This document shows, in pieces, positions 1 through 4,592 of a stretch of 5,463 nucleotides of DNA. The DNA is from Actinomycetes bacterium. GTDB taxonomy: Bacteria; Actinomycetota; Actinomycetes; Propionibacteriales; Nocardioidaceae. Location: the NCBI GenBank assembly GCA_023417775.1, contig JAEZEJ010000134.1:1-5463 (forward strand), written 5' to 3'. Position numbers and translations under genes: made by a program. Within the stretch, counting starts at the first letter, position 1. Each line of letters starts with the position of its first letter. The notes below the pieces were generated by a model. It did not search any database and was not told the DNA's origin. It worked only from the letters and a program-made list of their open reading frames with translations.

Positions 1-627
1 GACCCGGATGTGCTCCGGTCCGCGGAGCTCCCCGCCGTGCGGGGCGAGCAGCAATCCGGCCCGCTCGGCGATCCGGAACGCCGGCGCGAACTCGCCCGTG
101 CGCCCCCGACGTTCGTCGTTGGAGAGCCCAACGCCGACGACGCCGCGGCCGGCGTACTGCCCGGCCAGCCGGGCCAGGGTCCGTGCGTCCATGGGATGCC
201 GGGTGCGGTTGGCGGCGATCACCACCGCCATCCCCAGGCCGGTCCGGGCCGAGGCCTCCCGCACCGCGTCGAGCACCAGGTCGGTGAACGCGGTGATGCC
301 GCCGAAGCGGGCGCCGTAGCCGCTCGGGTCGACCTGGATCTCCAGCCAGCGCCCGCCGTCGCGGACGTCGTCCTCCGCCGCCTCGCGCACGAGCCGGCGC
401 ACGTCACCCTCGGTGCGCAGCACCGACCGGGCGACGTCGTAGAGCCGCTGGAAGCGGAACCAGCCCTTCTCGTCGGCGGCCGACAGCTTCGGTGGCCAGT
501 CCTCGACGAGCTGGTCGGGCAGCGCGATGCCGTCCCGCGCGGCCAGCTCGAGCAGGGTCGAGTGCCGCATGGACCCCGTGAAGTGCAGGTGCAGGTGCGC
601 CTTCGGGAGCCGGTGCAGGTCACGCAT
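1..627 (-). CDS. add: Adenosine deaminase-family protein, N-terminal 209 residues (runs off left edge)
   Basis: Metal-dependent purine deaminase of the amidohydrolase superfamily. Family members hydrolyse adenosine to inosine and ammonia in the cytoplasm for purine salvage. The translation opens MRDLHRLPKAHLHLHFTGSM. H13 and H15 match the HxH zinc ligands of the first barrel strand. A GLSNDE stretch (residues 167-172) matches the usual family loop LAGDE, and HGGE at 197-200 supplies the third metal histidine and the catalytic glutamate. The family is usually about 340-360 residues, so the C-terminal part with the last His and the Asp-Asp pair lies outside the window. ATG at 627 is the only possible start, because an in-frame stop (the aminotransferase TGA) lies six codons upstream with no other start codon between. 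No Shine-Dalgarno sequence is visible, which suggests translational coupling to the gene 15 bp upstream. The usual ribose-contacting Asp after HxH is Thr17 here, so the exact substrate is uncertain. Confidence 0.9.
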   Translation of the reverse strand, partial: MRDLHRLPKAHLHLHFTGSMRHSTLLELAARDGIALPDQLVEDWPPKLSAADEKGWFRFQRLYDVARSVLRTEGDVRRLVREAAEDDVRDGGRWLEIQVDPSGYGARFGGITAFTDLVLDAVREASARTGLGMAVVIAANRTRHPMDARTLARLAGQYAGRGVVGVGLSNDERRGRTGEFAPAFRIAERAGLLLAPHGGELRGPEHIRV

Positions 628-642
628 CGCGCCGCGCCCGGG

Positions 643-1935
643 TCACGCGAGCAGCTTCTCCGCGGCCGCGAGGCGCACGCACGTCGCGACGGCCTCCATG
701 GCGCCGGTGACCTCCTCGAGGACGGGGAACGACGGCGCGAGCCGGATGTTCTCGTCGCGCGGGTCGCGCTTGTAGGGGAACGCCGAGCCGGCCGGCGTCA
801 GCGCCACGCCCGCACCCTTCGCCAGCTCGATGACGCGGCTGGCGGTCCCGGGCAGGACGTCGAGGCTGACGAAGTAGCCGCCGTCGGGCTGGGTCCAGGT
901 CGCGACGCCGAGGCCGCCGAGGCGCTCGGAGAGGATCCGCTCGACCTCGTTGAACCGCGGCGCGAGCAGCTCGCGGTGGCGGGCCATGTGGTCGCGCACG
1001 CCCTGCGCCGAGCCGAAGAACTCCAGGTGCCGCAGCTGGTTGACCTTGTCGGGGCCGATCGAGCCGAGGCCGAGGTGGGCGTGGAACCACGCCATCGTCT
1101 CGGTGGAGCCGCCGACGAAGGCGACGCCCGCGCCGGCGTAGGTGATCTTGGAGGTGGAGGCGAAGACGACCGGCCGGTGCGGGTTGCCCGCGGCCGCGGC
1201 CAGGCCGACGATGTCGGCGCTCTTCGACTCCACCTCGGTGAGGTGGTGCAGCGCGTAGGCGTTGTCCCAGAGGATCTTGAAGTCCGGCGCCGCGGTCGGC
1301 ATCGACGCGAGCCGCTCGGCCACCTCCTGGGTGGTCACCTGCCCGGTGGGGTTGGCGTAGGTCGGGACGACCCACATGCCCTTGATCGTCGGGTCGTCGG
1401 CGACCAGCGCAGCGACCGCGTCGGTGTCGGGGCCGTCGGCCAGCATCGGCACGGGGATCATCTCGATGCCGAACCACTCCGTCAGCGCGAAGTGGCGGTC
1501 GTAGCCGGGGACCGGGCAGATGAACCGGACCTTCTCCTCCCGGCCCCACGGGCGCTCGGAGTCCACGCCGCCCTTGAGCCACAGGTAGGACAGGACGTCC
1601 TTCATCAGGGTCAGGCTGGAGTTGCCCTGGGCCGAGAGCTGCGCGGCCTCGAGCCCGAGGAGCTCGGCGAAGATCTCGCGCAGGGCGAGCACGCCCGACA
1701 GCCCGCCGTAGTTGCGGGTGTCGACCCCGTCGGGGGAGGTCGTGGTGGTCGGCAGCCGCAGCAGCCCGTCGGCGAGGTCGAGCTGCTCGGCCGAGGGCTT
1801 GCCACGGGTGAGGTCCAGCTTCAGGCCCGACGCGACCAGCGCGTCGTACGCCGTCTGCTCAGAGGCGCGGAAGGCCTCGAGGTCGTCACGGGACCGCTCG
1901 TCAAGCGGAGGGGACAGGGGCTGCTGCTCGCTCAC
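643..1935 (-). CDS. aspT: Aspartate aminotransferase, class Ic (MocR-like aminotransferase fold)
   Basis: PLP-dependent enzyme, expected to interconvert aspartate plus 2-oxoglutarate and oxaloacetate plus glutamate in the cytoplasm. The 430-residue protein matches, as I recall it, the Corynebacterium glutamicum AspT type along its whole length. Landmarks include LDLTRGKPS near residue 40, NYGGL near 75, CPVPGYDRHF at 140-149, NPTG at 195-198 (N195), WDNAY at 223-227 (D224 contacts the pyridine nitrogen, Y227 the PLP oxygen), STSK at 260-263 with K263 as the Schiff-base lysine, and ENIRLAPS with R398 binding the substrate carboxylate. The length is normal for the family and nothing is missing. 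The start is GTG at 1935. A nearby ATG at 1943 is out of frame and meets a stop at once. The Shine-Dalgarno match is weak. The gene is probably first in a two-gene unit with the downstream deaminase and diverges from tRNA-Trp and secE. The family also contains enzymes of other specificity, but the sequence agreement favours AspT. Confidence 0.93.
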   Translation of the reverse strand: MSEQQPLSPPLDERSRDDLEAFRASEQTAYDALVASGLKLDLTRGKPSAEQLDLADGLLRLPTTTTSPDGVDTRNYGGLSGVLALREIFAELLGLEAAQLSAQGNSSLTLMKDVLSYLWLKGGVDSERPWGREEKVRFICPVPGYDRHFALTEWFGIEMIPVPMLADGPDTDAVAALVADDPTIKGMWVVPTYANPTGQVTTQEVAERLASMPTAAPDFKILWDNAYALHHLTEVESKSADIVGLAAAAGNPHRPVVFASTSKITYAGAGVAFVGGSTETMAWFHAHLGLGSIGPDKVNQLRHLEFFGSAQGVRDHMARHRELLAPRFNEVERILSERLGGLGVATWTQPDGGYFVSLDVLPGTASRVIELAKGAGVALTPAGSAFPYKRDPRDENIRLAPSFPVLEEVTGAMEAVATCVRLAAAEKLLA

Positions 1936-1941
1936 CCGACC

Positions 1942-1959
1942 ATCGTCTCAGAGACCGAT
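1942..1959. promoter_or_regulatory. Near-palindrome in the divergent intergenic region
   Basis: The perfect core is GTCTC (1945-1949), A, GAGAC (1951-1955). It extends to ATC and GAT on the flanks if one extra base is allowed on the right arm. It lies 7-24 bp upstream of the aminotransferase GTG and just touches the proposed rightward -35. It could be an operator serving the leftward gene, but short palindromes arise by chance and no regulator gene is present to support the idea. Confidence 0.25.
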
Positions 1960-1988
1960 TGGTGCTCGGACCAGCGGCCCCGTAGACT
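1959..1988 (+). promoter_or_regulatory. Candidate housekeeping-sigma promoter for tRNA-Trp-secE-nusG
   Basis: A -10-like TAGACT (1983-1988) fits the actinobacterial TANNNT consensus. It lies 18 bp after a weak -35-like TTGGTG (1959-1964), which matches TTGACA at three positions. Transcription would start near 1995, about 60 nt before the mature tRNA 5' end. This is the best rightward candidate in the 121-bp gap, and every gene to rplA could be read from it. It is a prediction from consensus only. Confidence 0.5.
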
Positions 1989-2056
1989 CCTCGACGGTGG
2001 TTCAGCCAGATGCTCGGTCGCGCCCTCACACGAGGCGGACCCGCAGGGACCATCGG

Positions 2057-2129
2057 AGGGCACTAGCTCAACTGGCAGAGCATCGGTCTCCAAAACCGAA
2101 GGTTGGGGGTTCAAGTCCCTCGTGCCCTG
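2057..2129 (+). tRNA. trnW: tRNA-Trp (anticodon CCA)
   Basis: A complete 73-nt cloverleaf can be drawn by hand. The acceptor stem AGGGCAC (2057-2063) pairs fully with GTGCCCT (2122-2128). The D stem is GCTC/GAGC (2066-2069, 2078-2081). The anticodon stem is TCGGT/ACCGA (2083-2087, 2095-2099) with loop CTCCAAA, which places anticodon CCA at 2090-2092. The variable loop has 5 nt. The T stem is 2105-2109 with 2117-2121 and includes one G-U pair; its loop is TTCAAGT. The discriminator base is G2129, as expected for tRNA-Trp. The 3' CCA is not encoded, so it must be added after transcription. secE begins only 35 bp downstream with no terminator between, so the tRNA is probably cut from the secE-nusG transcript. 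Confidence 0.97.
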
Positions 2130-2153
2130 CAAGGACCAGACGAACGACCGATG

Positions 2154-2159
2154 AAGGAG
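2154..2159 (+). promoter_or_regulatory. Shine-Dalgarno of secE
   Basis: AAGGAG lies 5 nt before GTG 2165 and fixes that codon as the secE start. The ATG at 2151, which overlaps this site, reads into a stop after five codons. After 3' processing of tRNA-Trp, secE mRNA would keep a leader of about 35 nt carrying this site. Confidence 0.85.
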
Positions 2160-2164
2160 CGACC

Positions 2165-2386
2165 GTGAGCGATCATCACGAACTGGCGGGCACACGCGCC
2201 AAGCGCACGTCGCCGCTGACCTTCTACCGCCAGGTCGTCGCCGAGCTGCGCAAGGTCGTCTGGCCCACGCGCCCGCAGGTCGTCAACTACTTCTTCGTGG
2301 TCTTGACCTTCGTGCTCATCATGATGGCCATCATCGCTGGCCTGGACTACGCCTTCGGTCAGCTGAACTTCTGGATTTTCGGCTAA
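2165..2386 (+). CDS. secE: Preprotein translocase subunit SecE
   Basis: Essential small subunit of the SecYEG channel in the cytoplasmic membrane; it clamps around SecY and stabilises it. The protein has 73 residues, the short single-helix form common outside Proteobacteria. Residues 1-18 are a polar basic N-terminus. Residues 19-40 hold the conserved amphipathic segment (FYRQVVAELRKVVWPTRPQV), whose LRKVVWPTR core is the SecE signature. One hydrophobic membrane segment spans roughly 42-64, followed by a short tail ending NFWIFG. The start is GTG, placed by a good Shine-Dalgarno. An open frame continues upstream through the tRNA but has no coding meaning. Only 15 bp separate the gene from nusG, the usual bacterial pairing, and the two are almost certainly co-transcribed. 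Confidence 0.97.
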   Translation: MSDHHELAGTRAKRTSPLTFYRQVVAELRKVVWPTRPQVVNYFFVVLTFVLIMMAIIAGLDYAFGQLNFWIFG

Positions 2387-2389
2387 GGA
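2385..2389 (+). promoter_or_regulatory. nusG ribosome-binding site overlapping the secE stop codon
   Basis: AAGGA starts inside the secE TAA stop and lies 12 nt before the nusG GTG, longer than the usual 5-9 nt. The secE stop is in the nusG frame, and GTG 2402 is the first start codon after it. The arrangement suggests that ribosomes finishing secE help start nusG. Confidence 0.6.
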
Positions 2390-2401
2390 CTTCGATTCAC
2401 T

Positions 2402-3154
2402 GTGACCCAGGACCTTCCTGACGAGAACACCCCTGTCGACACCACCGATGAGGCTGCGGCCGAGACGGTGGAGGTCGACGACGCCACCACGACTCCCACG
2501 ACGGACGAGCCGGCCTCCGAGGAGGCCCCCGCCGCCGACCCTCTCGAGGAGTTCCGTGAGCGGCTGCGCGGGCAGATCGGCGACTGGTACGTGATCCACA
2601 CCTATTCGGGCATGGAGAACCGGGTCAAGCAGAACCTGGAGAACCGGATCACGTCGCTGAACGCCGAGGACTACATCTACGAGATCGTCGTGCCGCCCGA
2701 GGAGGTCGCCGAGATCAAGAACGGCCAGCGTAAGCTGGTCAAGCGCACCGTGCTCCCCGGTTATGTGCTGGTCCGCATGGACCTCACCGACGAGTCCTGG
2801 GGCGTTGTCCGGCATACCCCCTCCGTCACCGGCTTCGTGGGCAATGCGCACCAGCCGGTGCCGCTGAGCCTCACCGAGGTCGAGCAGATGCTCGCCCCCG
2901 CGGTCGAGGCGGAAGTCGCCGCGGAGGCGGCTGCCGAGGAGTCCTCGGCGTCGCAGCAGTCCAAGGCGCCCAAGGTCGAGTTCAGCGATTTCGCGGCCGG
3001 CGACTCCGTCATGGTGGTCGACGGTCCGTTCGCGACGCTGCACGCGACCATCACGGAACTGAACCTCGATGCCCAGCGCGTCAAGGCCCTCGTGGAGATC
3101 TTCGGTCGCGAGACGCCGGTCGAGCTGAGCTTCGCTCAGATCCAGAAGGTTTGA
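2402..3154 (+). CDS. nusG: Transcription termination/antitermination factor NusG
   Basis: Binds the RNA polymerase clamp during elongation, affecting pausing and Rho-dependent termination, and links polymerase to the ribosome through its KOW domain. The protein has 250 residues against about 180 in E. coli. The extra length is an acidic, Thr/Ala/Glu-rich N-terminal extension (1-55) and an Ala/Glu/Ser linker (about 165-190), both usual in actinobacteria. The NGN domain (about 60-148) begins DWYVIHTYSGMENRVKQNL and contains LPGYVLVRM (118-126). The KOW domain (about 197-250) contains DGPFATLHATI and ends in FGRETPVELSFAQIQKV. In the KOW loop the glycine found in many bacteria is replaced, which I recall as normal for actinobacteria. 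GTG 2402 is the only start that retains the extension, because the secE stop lies six codons upstream in frame and the next ATG is inside the NGN domain. The stop codon lies within a perfect hairpin. Confidence 0.97.
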   Translation: MTQDLPDENTPVDTTDEAAAETVEVDDATTTPTTDEPASEEAPAADPLEEFRERLRGQIGDWYVIHTYSGMENRVKQNLENRITSLNAEDYIYEIVVPPEEVAEIKNGQRKLVKRTVLPGYVLVRMDLTDESWGVVRHTPSVTGFVGNAHQPVPLSLTEVEQMLAPAVEAEVAAEAAAEESSASQQSKAPKVEFSDFAAGDSVMVVDGPFATLHATITELNLDAQRVKALVEIFGRETPVELSFAQIQKV

Positions 3155-3170
3155 TCGCCCAGCGATCAAA
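3150..3170 (+). promoter_or_regulatory. Perfect 9-bp inverted repeat spanning the nusG stop codon
   Basis: TTTGATCGC (3150-3158) and GCGATCAAA (3162-3170) are exact reverse complements around the 3-nt loop CCA. The nusG TGA (3152-3154) lies inside the left arm. No T tract follows, so it is not a classical intrinsic terminator. It could reduce read-through into rplK, mark an mRNA processing point, protect the nusG 3' end, or be a DNA operator. The repeat is certain; the role is not. Confidence 0.55.
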
Positions 3171-3171
3171 G

Positions 3172-3225
3172 GTTGAGTAGCCGCGAGCAAGCCGTCGTCC
3201 GACGGGCGGCCACCGAAACCTCAAC
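3172..3225 (+). promoter_or_regulatory. Nested three-tier hairpin in the rplK leader
   Basis: The outer stem is GTTGAG (3172-3177) with CTCAAC (3220-3225). The middle stem is GCCGC (3180-3184) with GCGGC (3206-3210). The inner stem is CCGTC (3192-3196) with GACGG (3201-3205) and closes a GTCC tetraloop. The inner and middle right arms are contiguous, leaving a one-sided 7-nt bulge (3185-3191). Together the stems hold 16 base pairs and fill most of the 102-bp nusG-rplK gap. An alternative outer pairing, AGGTT (3170-3174) with AACCT (3217-3221), excludes the first. The rplK Shine-Dalgarno (AAGGA, 3243-3247) stays outside. It may be a leader for ribosomal-protein control or an attenuator; this is inferred from manual folding. 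Confidence 0.45.
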
Positions 3226-3256
3226 ATCGAGTAATCACCAGTAAGGACCCATCGCA

Positions 3257-3685
3257 ATGCCTCCCAAGAAGAAAGTCGCTGCCGTCGTCAAGGTGCAGCT
3301 GCAGGCCGGCCAGGCCAACCCGGCGCCGCCGGTCGGTACCGCGCTCGGCCCGCACGGTGTCAACATCATGGAGTTCTGCAAGGCGTACAACGCCGCGACG
3401 GAATCCATGCGTGGCAACGTCGTGCCCGTCGAGATCACGATCTACGAGGATCGTTCGTTCGACTTCATCACCAAGACGCCGCCGGCCGCCGAGCTCATCA
3501 AGAAGGCCGCCGGCCTGAGCAAGGGATCGGCCGTCCCACACCGTGACAAGGTCGGCAAGATCACCCAGGACCAGATCCGCGAGATCGCGCAGACGAAGCT
3601 CCCGGACCTGAACGCCAATGACATCGACGGCGCCATGAAGATCGTCGCGGGCACCGCGCGTTCCATGGGCGTCACCACCGACTGA
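3257..3685 (+). CDS. rplK: 50S ribosomal protein L11
   Basis: Binds the GTPase-associated region of 23S rRNA at the base of the L7/L12 stalk, where it takes part in elongation-factor action and the stringent response. The protein has 142 residues, the normal length. The N-terminal domain (1 to about 72) contains KVQLQAGQANPAPPVGTALG (12-31); its proline-rich loop is the part of L11 near the thiostrepton site. GPHGVNIMEFCKAYN follows. The RNA-binding C-terminal domain (about 73-142) contains TKTPPAAELIKKAAG and a terminal helix ending in RSMGV. ATG 3257 has AAGGA 9 nt upstream. The gene follows nusG after a structured 102-bp gap and precedes rplA by 66 bp. I saw no convincing promoter in the gap, so it may depend on read-through from nusG. 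Confidence 0.98.
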   Translation: MPPKKKVAAVVKVQLQAGQANPAPPVGTALGPHGVNIMEFCKAYNAATESMRGNVVPVEITIYEDRSFDFITKTPPAAELIKKAAGLSKGSAVPHRDKVGKITQDQIREIAQTKLPDLNANDIDGAMKIVAGTARSMGVTTD

Positions 3686-3697
3686 TACATCCGCACC

Positions 3698-3727
3698 TGT
3701 GGGAGGGTCGGCTGGACCCGCACCACA
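3698..3727 (+). promoter_or_regulatory. Candidate L1-binding autoregulatory element between rplK and rplA
   Basis: The lower helix is TGTGG (3698-3702) with CCACA (3723-3727). The upper helix is GGGTC (3705-3709) with GACCC (3715-3719), closed by a 5-nt loop. They are joined by an asymmetric internal loop, GA (3703-3704) on the left and GCA (3720-3722) on the right. L1 is known to repress its own operon by binding mRNA that mimics its 23S rRNA site, which also has two helices around an asymmetric internal loop. The position just before rplA fits. The assignment is inferred from shape and location. Confidence 0.45.
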
Positions 3728-3728
3728 C

Positions 3729-3749
3729 CTGGTCAGAAAGAGACACCAG
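3729..3749 (+). promoter_or_regulatory. Small hairpin presenting the rplA ribosome-binding site in its loop
   Basis: CTGGT (3729-3733) pairs with ACCAG (3745-3749), leaving an 11-nt loop that holds the purine-rich GAAAGAG (3736-3742), the only plausible Shine-Dalgarno for rplA at 9 nt from its ATG. It begins two bases after the candidate L1 element and could pass that element's binding state to rplA initiation. The stem is short, so its stability is uncertain. Confidence 0.3.
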
Positions 3750-3751
3750 AC

Positions 3752-4465
3752 ATGCCACAGCACAGCAAGGCGTACCGCGCCGTCGCGGCCAAGATCGACC
3801 GCGACAATCTCTACACCCCGCTCGAGGCGACCACCCTCGCCAAAGAAGCGGGCAGCAAGAACTACGACTCCACGGTGGATGTTTCGGTCCGCCTGGGCGT
3901 CGACCCCCGCAAGGCCGATCAGATGGTCCGCGGCACGGTCAACCTCCCGCACGGCACCGGCAAGACCGCCAGGGTCCTGGTCTTCGCCACCGGCGCCAAT
4001 GCCGACGCCGCCCGTGAGGCCGGAGCCGACTTCGTGGGCTCCGATGACATGGTCGAGAAGGTCAGCGAGGGCTGGCTGGACTTCGACGCCGTCGTCGCCA
4101 CCCCGGACATGATGGGCAAGGTCGGACGCCTTGGCCGCGTCCTCGGCCCCCGCAACCTGATGCCGAACCCCAAGACCGGCACGGTCACCCCCGATGTCGC
4201 CAAGGCCGTCGGCGACATCAAGGGCGGCAAGATCGACTTCCGCGTCGATCGTCATGCCAACCTGCACTTCGTGATCGGCAAGGCGTCCTTCGGCGCCGAG
4301 CAGCTGGCCGAGAACTACGGTGCGGCGATCGACGAGATCATGCGTCTCAAGCCGTCCAGCTCCAAGGGCCGCTACCTCAAGAAGGTCACGGTCTCGACGA
4401 GCAACGGACCGGGCATCCCGGTCGACCCGACGCACCTGCGCGACTTCGCGTCGAACGAGGGCTGA
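3752..4465 (+). CDS. rplA: 50S ribosomal protein L1
   Basis: Forms the L1 stalk on 23S rRNA, which moves with deacylated tRNA leaving the E site. In many bacteria it is also the translational repressor of the rplK-rplA mRNA. The protein has 237 residues, normal for the family. Domain I is formed by both termini and contains VDVSVRLGVDPRKADQMVRG (about 42-61) and VNLPHGTGK (63-71). The inserted domain II (about 72-160) contains ATPDMMGKVGRLGRVLGPR and the L1 signature NLMPNPKTGTVT (135-146). The C-terminal part (161-237) contains GKIDFRVDRHANLHFVIGK and KGRYLKKVTVSTSNGPGIPVD. The start is ATG 3752, with a modest GAAAGAG 9 nt upstream. No other start fits the conserved N-terminus. A strong GC hairpin follows 25 bp after the stop, so this is probably the last gene of the rightward unit. 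Confidence 0.98.
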   Translation: MPQHSKAYRAVAAKIDRDNLYTPLEATTLAKEAGSKNYDSTVDVSVRLGVDPRKADQMVRGTVNLPHGTGKTARVLVFATGANADAAREAGADFVGSDDMVEKVSEGWLDFDAVVATPDMMGKVGRLGRVLGPRNLMPNPKTGTVTPDVAKAVGDIKGGKIDFRVDRHANLHFVIGKASFGAEQLAENYGAAIDEIMRLKPSSSKGRYLKKVTVSTSNGPGIPVDPTHLRDFASNEG

Positions 4466-4490
4466 GTCTCCTCGGCACCGCGCATCGGCA

Positions 4491-4522
4491 GCGCCCCCGT
4501 CTCCTCGCGAGGCGGGGGGCGT
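4491..4522 (+). terminator. Probable transcription terminator after rplA
   Basis: GCGCCCCC (4491-4498) pairs with GGGGGCGT (4515-4522), with one G-U pair. Inside is a smaller stem, CCT (4503-4505) with AGG (4510-4512), closed by CGCG. The following bases, GTCGTCGTGT, are only mildly T-containing. A strong GC stem without a real U tract is common at 3' ends in high-GC actinobacteria. It lies between rplA and a gene with its own promoter, which supports a terminator role. Confidence 0.65.
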
Positions 4523-4556
4523 CGTCGTGTCGGGGGTCACAGCCGCGAGCCCCGAA

Positions 4557-4585
4557 CGGACAGACCGCTCAGGTCCCGGTAGGGT
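4557..4585 (+). promoter_or_regulatory. Promoter of the lipoprotein gene, predicted to give a leaderless mRNA
   Basis: A -35-like CGGACA (4557-4562) matches TTGACA at four positions. It is followed by exactly 17 bp and the -10-like TAGGGT (4580-4585), which fits TANNNT. The ATG begins 7 nt after the -10, just where transcription should start. No Shine-Dalgarno precedes the ATG, which agrees with leaderless translation, a frequent mode in actinobacteria. Confidence 0.65.
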
Positions 4586-4592
4586 CGGTCCC

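Noticed and set aside
1951..1959. Nine bases complementary to the tRNA-Trp anticodon arm (2082-2090), suggesting a tRNA-sensing leader
   Set aside because: The rightward transcript is predicted to start after this site. There is no T-box-like structure, and a 9-base match at this base composition is weak evidence.
10..2154. A 714-codon open frame on the plus strand across the deaminase and aminotransferase genes
   Set aside because: It is antisense to two well-conserved genes and runs through the tRNA. Its Arg/Gly/Ala/Val-rich translation has no recognisable domain and is what G/C-biased codons produce on the opposite strand.
2151..2168. ATG with a short frame just before secE
   Set aside because: It reads only five codons to a stop and overlaps the secE Shine-Dalgarno. 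It is too short to support as a leader peptide.
2111..3190. A 359-codon minus-strand open frame over secE and nusG
   Set aside because: It mirrors the coding frame of secE/nusG and overlaps the tRNA; the predicted protein has no recognisable family.
3171..3256. Possible separate promoter for rplK (TTGAGT at 3173-3178, TAATCA at 3232-3237)
   Set aside because: No -10 lies at an acceptable distance from the -35-like hexamer, and TAATCA lacks the conserved final T and any -35 partner.
4320..4592. Upstream extension of the lipoprotein frame into rplA
   Set aside because: The Arg/Ser-rich extension overlaps the conserved C-terminus of L1. The signal peptide and lipobox place the real start at 4593.
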